Virus record (IMG/VR): IMGVR_UViG_3300020731_000092
Location: 1 to 21,325 of that record
Source of the DNA: a virus
Length of the DNA stretch: 21,325 nt
Strand: one strand, 5' to 3'
A program made the position numbers and the translations under genes. Shown here piece after piece: positions 14,599-20,098 of this stretch. The notes beneath the pieces are model-generated. The model made no database searches. It worked only from the letters and a program-made list of their open reading frames with translations, and was not told the DNA's origin. How positions within the stretch are numbered: position 1 is the stretch's first letter; each line of letters starts with the position of its first letter.

Positions 14599-15366
14599 AT
14601 GAAAATGAATAAAAAATTTAAACCATTGGGTTATATAGTATACGAGGGTCCTTCATTACTTGATGGATCTCCAATTGTAATCATAATCAATAAAATTAAA
14701 GCCGCATCAAAAAACACAAAAACGGGCGCATTGGTGCAAAGCTTTATTATCCGATCGGATATTAATCCCGTTGAAGCGCTTAAAACGGGTGACGATGCAT
14801 CGATATGCGGCCACTGTATTCATAGGCCAAGCTTGGCCGCTTATACTGGCGCACCTCCCTGTTATGTAAATGTAGGTCGATCGGTTTTACAAGTATATAA
14901 CGCGTATAAACGTGGCCGATATGTTAAAGCTTCTCCCAATGAGGTAGCACACTATTTAACAGGTTTAAAGTTGCGTATTGGGACCTATGGTGATGGTGCA
15001 GCAGCGCCCGTAAAAATATGGCAACAGTTAACACAATTCACAGCGGATCATGTAGGCTATTCGCATCAATGGGAAAATGCAAAATTTGACCATAGTGCTT
15101 GGGCCCCATTAGTAATGGCCAGCGCCGATACTATTGAAGAAGCCGCCAAGGCTAACCTGTATGGCATGAGGGTTTTTAGGGTTTCAGTAGGTGTTGACAA
15201 GCAAGCGGGGGAAGCTGCATGTCCCGCCAGCGCCGAAAGCGGGAAAAAAACAACGTGTGAGAATTGTATGCTTTGCGCGGGTACTAGTAAAAATGCTAAA
15301 GATATCGTTATCGCGGATCATGCATTAGGTCATAAAAAACGGGTTATTTCAATTGAAAGGGTTTAA
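14599..15366 (+). CDS. Cysteine-rich DUF7227-like protein (255 aa)
   Basis: The main gene of the cassette. The first 60 residues (LGYIVYEGPSLLDGSPIVII, then NTKTGALVQSFIIR) and the cluster DASICGHCIHRP...CYVNVG are those I associate with the DUF7227 family of phage and plasmid proteins of unknown function. Seven cysteines form two groups: C70, C73 (C-x-x-C, with H75) and C88; then C208, C220, C223 and C226 in a CPAS...TTCENCMLC pattern. These look like metal sites, zinc or possibly an iron-sulfur cluster. No membrane span or nucleotide-binding motif is seen. Start at 14599 fits the AAAGGGG site; M3 at 14605 is a less likely start. Confidence 0.8.
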   Translation: MKMNKKFKPLGYIVYEGPSLLDGSPIVIIINKIKAASKNTKTGALVQSFIIRSDINPVEALKTGDDASICGHCIHRPSLAAYTGAPPCYVNVGRSVLQVYNAYKRGRYVKASPNEVAHYLTGLKLRIGTYGDGAAAPVKIWQQLTQFTADHVGYSHQWENAKFDHSAWAPLVMASADTIEEAAKANLYGMRVFRVSVGVDKQAGEAACPASAESGKKTTCENCMLCAGTSKNAKDIVIADHALGHKKRVISIERV

Positions 15367-15367
15367 T

Positions 15368-15589
15368 ATGTTTAATATTGATGCATTATCACGCAGCGAA
15401 CTAATTGCCGAAATTGTCCAGGCCGAAATTAATTACAAGCAAAATCTAGAATTTTTACTATGCGATTATTTTGCGACATTTTCAACAAAAGATCTAAAAG
15501 ATCGATTCATTGATTTTGAGCTACATATTCCCTATATTGAAGCTCAAGAATATATTGACACTGAAAATTCTATGAGAGGTCCATTATGA
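15368..15589 (+). CDS. Small acidic protein (73 aa)
   Basis: Start ATG at 15368, one base after the upstream stop, with AAAGGG inside the end of the previous gene. The in-frame TTG at 15353 is rejected. The product is acidic and helical (LSRSELIAEIVQAEINYKQN), with a middle KDLKDRFIDFELHI. It ends in a TGA that overlaps the next ATG (ATGA). Unrecognised. It probably acts with the DUF7227-like protein since both are translationally linked. Confidence 0.7.
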   Translation: MFNIDALSRSELIAEIVQAEINYKQNLEFLLCDYFATFSTKDLKDRFIDFELHIPYIEAQEYIDTENSMRGPL

Positions 15590-15753
15590 TTAAACGCGGT
15601 AATATTGGGGTTATTGTTACCCGTGAAAACGGATTAATGATTGTAGAAAACGTTTATAAGGGTTTAGTGTATTGCCACCCAATGCGTGGAACTAATCGCG
15701 TGCATGTTTGCACTATTGGCGAATTTTGGGTTTTACTCGACAATTTTGAATAA
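15586..15753 (+). CDS. Small beta-barrel-like protein (55 aa)
   Basis: A 55-aa gene too short for most gene callers. Its ATG overlaps the preceding TGA (ATGA). The product MIKRGNIGVIVTRENGLMIV...FWVLLDNFE alternates hydrophobic and polar residues as in an SH3-like or KOW-type barrel: G-N-I-G-V-I, E-N-G-L-M-I-V, then G-L-V-Y-C-H-P, then V-H-V-C-T-I-G-E-F-W-V-L. It is the last gene before the terminator. Function unknown. Confidence 0.65.
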   Translation: MIKRGNIGVIVTRENGLMIVENVYKGLVYCHPMRGTNRVHVCTIGEFWVLLDNFE

Positions 15754-15772
15754 TTAAATTTTCCCCCTTTAT

Positions 15773-15796
15773 ACCCGCTTAATGCGGGTTTTTTTT
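15773..15796 (+). terminator. Rho-independent terminator of the cassette
   Basis: A 6-bp GC-rich stem ACCCGC/GCGGGT with a TTAAT loop is followed at once by eight T residues. It lies 19 bp after the last cassette stop codon and closes this transcript. Confidence 0.9.
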
Positions 15797-16115
15797 GGTC
15801 TATATTTTTATGCTTATTTGATGCAATAGTAAACCCGTGTTTAAGGGCATTTTTAGGCTATTTGAGCCGTTTTTTTGGGTTTTTGATATCTATATACTTG
15901 CATTAATTTAAATCGATTTAAACCGATTCTACGGGTTTTTTACTACTTTTGGGTTATTCGGGGGGGTTAAGTGAGTGAGTACTTACACACTTTGATGGTT
16001 AGTCAGTGTTCACTTTGCTTATTTTTATAGCAACTGGTAAAAATCACAGACACCCCACCCTTAATTTTTACCCCTCCCTCAAAAATTCACACACTTAAAA
16101 TTAAAGTGATTTTTT
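15797..16115. other. Gene-free region between cassette and early block
   Basis: No supported ORF. Contents: tandem 10-bp repeats TAAATCGATT-TAAACCGATT at 15909-15928; a G7 tract at 15960-15966; a near-palindrome around AGTACT (GTGAGTACTTAC, ~15974-15987); minus-strand G-rich runs (GGGAGGGG and GGGTGGGG, ~16051-16079) that could form a quadruplex; and a weak AT stem CACTT/AAGTG at about 16090-16110 followed on the plus strand by T8, possibly a bidirectional end for the facing transcripts. Confidence 0.55.
15909..15928 (+). repeat. Tandem 10-bp repeats sharing the TAAACCGATT motif
   Basis: TAAATCGATT and TAAACCGATT lie head to tail, one helical turn each. The second unit with one upstream base (TTAAACCGATT) recurs exactly at 14233-14243, and TAAACCGAT recurs on the minus strand at 13784-13792. 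All copies are in gene-free DNA around the plus-strand cassette, so this may be an operator. Confidence 0.5.
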
Positions 16116-16472
16116 TTAATCTTTCCTAATCAAATAAAGAGTGCGGTCAATTTGGGTTTGAATTCCATCAACCAAGGTTTGTATTGCAGAGTCTTGTGGA
16201 AGCTTATTTCTGTTTTCTTCAACGTATTGCTTCAATGCCATCACTTCTTCTTCGCCAGTGCTTGCTGGATGGAAATAGGTTTGAGGGAACTTAGGAACCA
16301 TGTCATAACCTCCCATGATTGCTTCTGCTAGTTCGTCAACCTGGTCAGATAGTATTTCATAGAACTTGCCCAATACGCGGTGCTTGAACCCATTTTTCTC
16401 TTGCCAGTGTAGTAAATGAGCGTTGGTGACGCCATGCAGCATGGTTAACAGGAATTCGCCTACTGGATCCAT
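16116..16472 (-). CDS. DUF5856-like, ferritin/Dps-like helical protein (118 aa)
   Basis: A 118-aa all-helical protein. The first part, TNAHLLHWQEKNGFKHRVLG followed by KFYEILSDQVDELAEAIMGG, follows the Dps/ferritin-like pattern in which a His-Trp helix precedes a helix with D-E-L-A-E. Phage proteins of this kind are annotated DUF5856. It is shorter than Dps (~160 aa) and lacks enough helices to be sure of a four-helix bundle or ferroxidase site. It is the last gene of the early block. Its ATG abuts the stop of the nuclease gene (TAAATG). Confidence 0.7.
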   Translation of the reverse strand: MDPVGEFLLTMLHGVTNAHLLHWQEKNGFKHRVLGKFYEILSDQVDELAEAIMGGYDMVPKFPQTYFHPASTGEEEVMALKQYVEENRNKLPQDSAIQTLVDGIQTQIDRTLYLIRKD

Positions 16473-16748
16473 TTATAGCTCCTCAAATATTTTCTGAAGG
16501 GTTAAGTTTAACGCTTTTAGTTCATCAAGTTTATGAATATTCCACATTCTCTTTTGGCCGTGGATACCATTGATTGACCCCCGATGACAATCAGCACATA
16601 AAGGTAGGCTAGTAAACCATTCGCCTTGGTCGATTTCATGCGCTTCAGATGGACCCGATTGCTCACAGACAATACAGGCCATCTCCTTGATTCTGCCAAC
16701 ATGCTTTCTTTCAAGAGCAGTCATGGCTTTTTTGTTTTTAGAGTGCAT
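16473..16748 (-). CDS. Ref-like HNH nuclease (RecA-dependent nuclease family)
   Basis: A 91-aa HNH-type protein. C25-x-x-C28 (MACIVCE), then SEAHEI with H37, then a PLCADCHRGS segment with C51, C54 and H55, and HGQ (H63) form the zinc and catalytic pattern seen in the phage P1 Ref family, which cuts DNA at RecA-made strand-exchange loops. Start chosen at 16748, where ATG overlaps the previous stop as TAATG. The longer reading begins at TTG 16799 with poorly spaced SD. It sits with a single-strand annealing protein and an SSB-tail protein, so a recombination role is likely. Confidence 0.8.
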   Translation of the reverse strand: MHSKNKKAMTALERKHVGRIKEMACIVCEQSGPSEAHEIDQGEWFTSLPLCADCHRGSINGIHGQKRMWNIHKLDELKALNLTLQKIFEEL

Positions 16749-17077
16749 TACATTTGGTTTTTTATTTCGACCCGTCTGTTGTACTCTAAAACTTTCCAAA
16801 CCTCAATCTTTAGCTTGGCAGCATCCAACATATATTTGAGGTGCTCGCGTTGATTCTCGGCCGTTTTAAGGGCATCTAGCATCTCTATGTACTTAGGATG
16901 AGAGTAGGCATAAGCTTCTTTAGCCCCCAAGGTTCCTGATTCTTCATTCATTAACTGGGATTTAATGGTTTTTAAGAATCTTTCAAGATGGTTTGCATCG
17001 GAATAAGCCTGGGCATAGTTTTTAGATTCTCTAGCAATAAAATCTATTGCTTTTGTAGGATCAATTTCATCGGTCAT
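16748..17077 (-). CDS. Helical phage recombination-module protein (109 aa)
   Basis: A 109-aa, fully helical protein. Its core YAQAYSDANHLERFLKTIKS, then YAYSHPKYIEMLDALKTAE, then KYMLDAAKLKIEVWK matches a small phage protein I have seen encoded beside annealing proteins and Ref-like nucleases. It is uncharacterised. Upstream gene overlap is ATGA, downstream TAATG. RBS AAGGATTT. A partner of the adjacent nuclease is likely by coupling, unproven. Confidence 0.7.
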   Translation of the reverse strand: MTDEIDPTKAIDFIARESKNYAQAYSDANHLERFLKTIKSQLMNEESGTLGAKEAYAYSHPKYIEMLDALKTAENQREHLKYMLDAAKLKIEVWKVLEYNRRVEIKNQM

Positions 17078-17307
17078 GTGTTTAAATCCTTTAATCTTGC
17101 TTCAGTTAATTGTTGAACCCTATCTGCATATTCACCTGCCGTCATAAATTGATTGAAATTTGCATCATGCTTTATGAGAACTCGATCATCTTTTGTCAAT
17201 CCCACCCATTCTTTTTGTTTAGAAACCAATGGAGGTTCCATGATGTAATCAATTAAATATTGTCTTTTCTTTGCAATACGTTCAAATTCTTCATCTTCTT
17301 CAGTCAT
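17074..17307 (-). CDS. Unknown early protein (77 aa)
   Basis: A 77-aa charged, helical protein (acidic start MTEEDEEFERIAKKRQYLID, C-terminal EYADRVQQLTEARLKDLNT). Unrecognised. Start uses AAGGGGACAAGA and overlaps the upstream stop as ATGA; its end overlaps the next start as ATGA as well. It has no membrane span. Confidence 0.65.
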   Translation of the reverse strand: MTEEDEEFERIAKKRQYLIDYIMEPPLVSKQKEWVGLTKDDRVLIKHDANFNQFMTAGEYADRVQQLTEARLKDLNT

Positions 17308-17510
17308 TCTTGTCCCCTTTCTTTTATCATTGCATCTGCATATTGATAAGCCTTACCACCCACAAACTCAAGAGTTGTTGTAAATCTATTGTCTTCTCTG
17401 CCAATAATTGCTTGCATAGCCTTTGCCGCAAAGTAGTCACGCAATGTCATACCTGTACAAGTAATGTCTTTATGCATCCAAGGAAATGCAGTTGGTAGTT
17501 CATTAATCAT
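17304..17510 (-). CDS. Small phage protein with MTLRDYFAAKAMQ motif (68 aa)
   Basis: Start taken at 17510 (MINELPTAFPWMH), which has AAGGGG 6 bp upstream and overlaps the previous stop as ATGA; the reading from 17543 has no site and would extend back into the neighbouring gene. The 68-aa product carries TGMTLRDYFAAKAMQAIIGR and a C-terminal YQYADAMIKERGQE. Proteins with this G-M-T-L-R-D-Y-F-A-A pattern and an A-Y-x-x-A-D-A-M end are common in phage early regions, with no known function. Confidence 0.75.
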   Translation of the reverse strand: MINELPTAFPWMHKDITCTGMTLRDYFAAKAMQAIIGREDNRFTTTLEFVGGKAYQYADAMIKERGQE

Positions 17511-17758
17511 TCTTGTCCCCTTGCTCGGATTGCACCAGCACATTCGCTTGCTCCTTCACCCATGAATTCATATCTACCTTGTATGTCTATCCATGATAAG
17601 TAAAAACCATCACAAATTTCAGCACACGCCTCACGTTCTTTTTCTGCTACCAACTTAGCAAACTCTTCTAGTTTATCTAACCACATTGGCTTACCTCGAA
17701 CATAGTCGTGAGGTAACTTTGCTTGATTAGCCATCTTTATGATTTCTTCGTCAGTCAT
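17507..17758 (-). CDS. Small phage protein ending ARGQE (83 aa)
   Basis: Start chosen at 17758 (MTDEEIIKMANQAKLP); reading from 17788 adds ten residues without a site. The product has helices LEEFAKLVAEKEREACAEIC and a C-terminal AGAIRARGQE. This pattern, in which an E-R-E-A-C-A-x-x-C is followed by A-I-R-A-R, is widespread in small phage proteins of unknown function. The last codons double as the ribosome site of the next gene. It overlaps the upstream gene by 8 bp. Confidence 0.7.
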   Translation of the reverse strand: MTDEEIIKMANQAKLPHDYVRGKPMWLDKLEEFAKLVAEKEREACAEICDGFYLSWIDIQGRYEFMGEGASECAGAIRARGQE

Positions 17759-17933
17759 TATTTTTGCCTTCAAAGTCAAACCATTCATAAAATTGATAGG
17801 TCAAAGCATCCCTGATGGCTTCTTTAATTCTTGTTTCAGGAGGGTCTTCGTCATACTTATGTGAAGCCCTCCATCCAGATTCGATTCCATTTTCTATGCA
17901 CATATCCAATACGGCCATTGATTTGGGTTTCAT
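17751..17933 (-). CDS. Small acidic phage protein (60 aa)
   Basis: A 60-aa protein: MKPKSMAVLDMCIENGIESG, then GWRASHKYDEDPPETRIKE, then a helix ending in EWFDFEGKNND. The opening helix with G-I-E/D-x-G and H-K-Y-x-D is familiar from small phage early proteins, uncharacterised. AAGGA site before ATG. Its stop falls inside the next gene (8-bp overlap). Confidence 0.7.
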   Translation of the reverse strand: MKPKSMAVLDMCIENGIESGWRASHKYDEDPPETRIKEAIRDALTYQFYEWFDFEGKNND

Positions 17934-17941
17934 ATTAATCC

Positions 17942-18187
17942 TTAAAAGGGTAAATCGTCATCGGGAAGATCGGCAGCTTTACGGGTTGGCTCACTGCTTT
18001 GGCGGTCTTTAGGAGTTAATTTAATACTCATAAAGCTTGCGCCCTGCTTACTAGTCCTTACCCATGAAGACATCCAGTATTCTTTGCCTTCAACGTTGAT
18101 TTGGCCTTTGTAAGCAGGGTCAGTATCCTTTTGTTTTTTATCGTTTTTAAACAATGTGCCTGAGTTGGTGTTGTCGTACTGAGTCAT
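17942..18187 (-). CDS. SSB-tail phage protein (81 aa)
   Basis: An 81-aa protein whose beta-rich body (KGQINVEGKEYWMSSWVRTS, GASFMSIKLTPKDR) is compatible with a small OB-type fold. The C-terminus is a flexible acidic segment ending DDDLPF, the hallmark tail through which bacterial SSBs recruit partners. It is short compared with SSB (~170 aa). It follows the annealing protein gene with an ATGA overlap and an AAGGA site. I infer a single-strand DNA-binding or SSB-mimic role. Confidence 0.75.
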   Translation of the reverse strand: MTQYDNTNSGTLFKNDKKQKDTDPAYKGQINVEGKEYWMSSWVRTSKQGASFMSIKLTPKDRQSSEPTRKAADLPDDDLPF

Positions 18188-18783
18188 TTTGATTCCTTAA
18201 GTTGATTTTTGATTGCTGAACGAATTTTAGAATCCAATAGACTCCAGAGATACGTCTTCTCTTCTACATCGGTAACAGTCATCACCTCTTCGACTGCACC
18301 TATGATGTCCCCCTGCTCGAAATGGTCCCTGATTGAAGTGGCCACATCATGCAACATTGATTTTTGTTTTTCAGTTACTAAAGCGCCATCGGTAGGCTTG
18401 ATCTTGGTTACCGCTTCCTCTGGCAGATCCTCGCCTGAGTAAATGTATAAGCCAAGGCCATGAAGGGACAGCGCTTTGGTCATACAACGCATGATTGCAG
18501 TGTTAACCGCAAAGGCATCGGGGTTAGTAATGGCTTTGTTTCTAAAGTCCATCACGGGGAGCTGGCAGGTCATTGGTTTACCAAAAATGGTGACAGTGAC
18601 AAACACCATCGCAGTGCCGTTAATATCCATGTAGCACTTATCCCCGAACATCTCGACTTTATATGTCGCTTGTTCGTCTGCTTTAAGTGCCAAATCCCAT
18701 GCCCATGCCCATGATAGATAAGTAAGGTTACCCTTCTTTTCTGTATGTTCATTAACATTGAGTTTAAGTAAGTCTTTAATCAC
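18184..18783 (-). CDS. Sak3-type single-strand annealing protein (DUF1071)
   Basis: A 199-aa protein of the DUF1071 family, which includes the Lactococcus phage Sak3 single-strand annealing recombinases. Diagnostic segments: NVNEHTEKKGNLTYLSWAWAW at the start (residues 9-29), VMDFRNKAI in the middle, and RCMTKALSLHGLGLYIYSGE (about 99-118) followed by DLPEE. The C-terminal third is helical and variable. Start is GTG at 18783, because the first ATG lies far inside the conserved region; the GTG overlaps the upstream stop as GTGA and has GGAG about 6 bp upstream. It anneals complementary strands during phage recombination/replication. Confidence 0.9.
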   Translation of the reverse strand: MIKDLLKLNVNEHTEKKGNLTYLSWAWAWDLALKADEQATYKVEMFGDKCYMDINGTAMVFVTVTIFGKPMTCQLPVMDFRNKAITNPDAFAVNTAIMRCMTKALSLHGLGLYIYSGEDLPEEAVTKIKPTDGALVTEKQKSMLHDVATSIRDHFEQGDIIGAVEEVMTVTDVEEKTYLWSLLDSKIRSAIKNQLKESK

Positions 18784-18983
18784 AGTTTCTCTCCAAATGC
18801 CTTGGCATATTCTTGTTCAATAATTCTTAGTTGATCTTTATCTGAGAACATATTAAACTCAATAAAGAGTTTATGTTCGCAGCATTCTTTTTTATAACCG
18901 CGTGGATTCATACAGTGACCACAGTACTCAATAAATTGAGAGTGCTCCTTGTAGGAATCTACAAAATTCTTTGACATGCTCAT
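18780..18983 (-). CDS. Small cysteine-containing protein (67 aa)
   Basis: A 67-aa protein with C21-x-x-C24 (YCGHCMNP) and C34-C35 then H37 (ECCEHK), a possible single zinc site, followed by an amphipathic helix (SDKDQLRIIEQEYAKAF). Unrecognised. It begins at ATG 18983 behind AAGGATT and couples to the annealing protein by a GTGA overlap, so it may affect the same process. Confidence 0.65.
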   Translation of the reverse strand: MSMSKNFVDSYKEHSQFIEYCGHCMNPRGYKKECCEHKLFIEFNMFSDKDQLRIIEQEYAKAFGEKL

Positions 18984-18984
18984 T

Positions 18985-19188
18985 TCAATCCTTTAGTACA
19001 AATGCAACGATTAACGCAAAAAACAAAACAATGTAAATCAGGGTTGCAATCATTTCCATATTGAAACCCCTGCGATTGTTTAACAACAAATCTTGAATCA
19101 ATTCCTCGTCATAAGTGAAATCAATTCGTTGATTAGGAAGAGTGTAATGTTTACCAATTGACACTTTGTCGAGTTTATACGGGGTCAA
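18985..19188 (-). CDS. Small tail-anchored membrane protein with possible internal start (67 or 24 aa)
   Basis: The ORF can begin at TTG 19188, which has a near-perfect GGAGGTG 5 bp upstream, giving a 43-residue soluble part (PNQRIDFTYDEELIQDLLL) and then a C-terminal membrane helix (ATLIYIVLFFALIVAFVL) ending KD. It can also begin at an in-frame ATG at 19059 with its own AGGGG, giving just the 24-aa helix. Both signals are good, so two products from one frame are possible. Function unknown. The 14-bp overlap with the upstream gene supports the longer form. Confidence 0.55.
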   Translation of the reverse strand: MTPYKLDKVSIGKHYTLPNQRIDFTYDEELIQDLLLNNRRGFNMEMIATLIYIVLFFALIVAFVLKD

Positions 19189-19363
19189 TTTTCACCTCCA
19201 CAGACTTAGAGATCTTTTCATTGGAATAACGCAATGCCCCTATGCACCGAGATAGTTCACACATCTCTTCGTTAACCAAGTGAATCTTGTCGCATTTAAA
19301 GATCACTGCATCACGAAACTTAACCATCGCTCTTTCAATTTCAATCAATTCATTTAAAGTCAT
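19175..19363 (-). CDS. Small helical protein (62 aa)
   Basis: Start set at ATG 19363 behind AAGGAACT; the TTG-led extension to 19381 is rejected. The 62-aa product is helical (MTLNELIEIERAMVKFRDAV) with two cysteines close to acidic residues (EEMCELSRCIGALR). Its last codons carry the GGAGGTG ribosome site of the next gene. Unrecognised. Confidence 0.65.
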   Translation of the reverse strand: MTLNELIEIERAMVKFRDAVIFKCDKIHLVNEEMCELSRCIGALRYSNEKISKSVEVKIDPV

Positions 19364-19365
19364 TT

Positions 19366-19590
19366 TTAGTTCCTTAACCAACTTAATGGAATTCTTGCTA
19401 CTTCATCGTGTAGATTAATGATAATCTCACAATACTTGTCTTTCTCTTCCTGCTTACCTTCTTCAACATAGTCTAAATCCTCTACACAAGCCATTAGAGC
19501 GGTTAACCATGTCTCACCCATACCAAACCCTACAGGCTTTGAATGAATCGCGCCTGGAGGGAAATACTTTGCTACTGCTTTGAATAACAT
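19366..19590 (-). CDS. Unknown early protein (74 aa)
   Basis: A 74-aa protein, RBS AAGGATTT, with PPGAIHSKPVGFGMGETWL near the N-terminus and an acidic middle (EDLDYVEEGKQEEKDKY). No known family recognised. It stops 3 bp before the next gene. Confidence 0.65.
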   Translation of the reverse strand: MLFKAVAKYFPPGAIHSKPVGFGMGETWLTALMACVEDLDYVEEGKQEEKDKYCEIIINLHDEVARIPLSWLRN

Positions 19591-19599
19591 ATCAAATCC

Positions 19600-19788
19600 T
19601 TAGTAAATGTATTTCTCAACCGCACTGTAAATAACATCGTTATCTTGATTTAACTTTTCAATCGCTTCATCATCAAGGGGTTCACCATCTACAAAATAAC
19701 CACCAGAAATGTAAGCATCACAAAAATCAGGATAATCTGAGTAGTTAATACCTTCAACTTGCAAAGATTTAAAATCAACTTCTTTCAT
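19600..19788 (-). CDS. First gene of the early block, acidic 62-aa protein
   Basis: A 62-aa acidic protein that starts 20 bp after the predicted transcription start and has a strong AAAGGAG. The pattern F-K-S-L-Q-V-E-G-I with YPDFCDAYI, a G-Y-F-x-D-G-E and an acidic helix DDEAIEKLNQDND is one I have seen in small proteins from several phages. Function unknown. Being first in the early operon it may be a host-modifying protein, which is inference. Confidence 0.75.
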   Translation of the reverse strand: MKEVDFKSLQVEGINYSDYPDFCDAYISGGYFVDGEPLDDEAIEKLNQDNDVIYSAVEKYIY

Positions 19789-19800
19789 ATCAGCTCCTTT

Positions 19801-19874
19801 GTTAAAGTAAGGTTAGTCTATCAAAGTTAAATAAACATTGTCAACAAGTTAAACTTATTCCCCTAAAGTTTACT
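19801..19874. promoter_or_regulatory. Array of GTTAA(A) half-sites: candidate operators
   Basis: Four related sites run through the divergent control region: GTTAAAG at 19801, GTTAAAT at 19826, GTTAAAC at 19848 and GTTTAC at 19868, spaced 25, 22 and 20 bp. The third lies in an 11-bp palindrome AAGTTAAACTT (19846-19856) adjoining the leftward -35 box. One lies between the leftward -35 and -10 boxes. The Cro-like protein encoded just to the right is the likely binder. Confidence 0.5.
19815..19844 (-). promoter_or_regulatory. Leftward early promoter
   Basis: Minus strand TTGACA (19839-19844) with an 18-bp spacer and TAGACT (19815-19820). The -35 is a perfect consensus. Predicted start near 19808 gives a 20-nt leader with AAAGGAG for the first early gene. 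Confidence 0.75.
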
Positions 19875-19880
19875 AGGTTA

Positions 19881-19909
19881 TTTACATTTCATTGGTTTTT
19901 AGTTATTAT
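19881..19909 (+). promoter_or_regulatory. Rightward promoter giving a leaderless mRNA
   Basis: TTTACA (19881-19886), 17-bp spacer, TATTAT (19904-19909). Only six bases separate the -10 from the ATG at 19916, so transcription should start at or next to the A of the start codon. No ribosome site is present, consistent with a leaderless message as for lambda cI. Confidence 0.65.
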
Positions 19910-19915
19910 AACCGA

Positions 19916-20098
19916 ATGAACATTGAAACCTTAAAAACCAAAGCCACACTTTATCAAATCAGCCAAATACTGAAGATAAAGCCTCCAGCCGTTTACAAGT
20001 GGGCAAAAACTGGAAAGATTCCAGAATTGCGCTTGTATCAATTGAGAGAGCTACGCCCTGAGTGGTTTGTTCCTCCTCCTATCCATAAAGACAAGTGA
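19916..20098 (+). CDS. Cro-like transcriptional regulator (60 aa)
   Basis: A 60-aa DNA-binding protein. The first helices TLKTKATLYQISQILKIKPP, the A-V-Y-K-W-A-K recognition helix and G-K-I-P-E-L-R-L-Y-Q-L-R-E-L-R are the Cro/YdaS-type layout in which an H-T-H is followed by I-P-x-x-R. ATG at 19916 chosen since the TTG-led extension to 19892 would lie inside the promoter. It sits at the divergent point between early-left and replication-right transcripts, and the nearby GTTAA array offers targets. It is expected to repress one or both promoters. Confidence 0.85.
   Translation: MNIETLKTKATLYQISQILKIKPPAVYKWAKTGKIPELRLYQLRELRPEWFVPPPIHKDK

Noticed and set aside
16088-16115. CACTT/AAGTG stem with T8 as a strong terminator
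   Set aside because: The stem is only five AT-rich pairs; noted in the gene-free region entry but not called as a separate terminator.
16749-16799. Longer start of the Ref-like nuclease at TTG 16799
   Set aside because: GAGG is too close to the TTG and the extra residues overlap the previous gene; the ATG at 16748 overlaps the upstream stop as TAATG.
17511-17543. Longer start of the 68-aa early protein
   Set aside because: The extension MCWCNPSKGTR is the neighbouring gene read in another frame, and the SD AAGGGG points to 17510.
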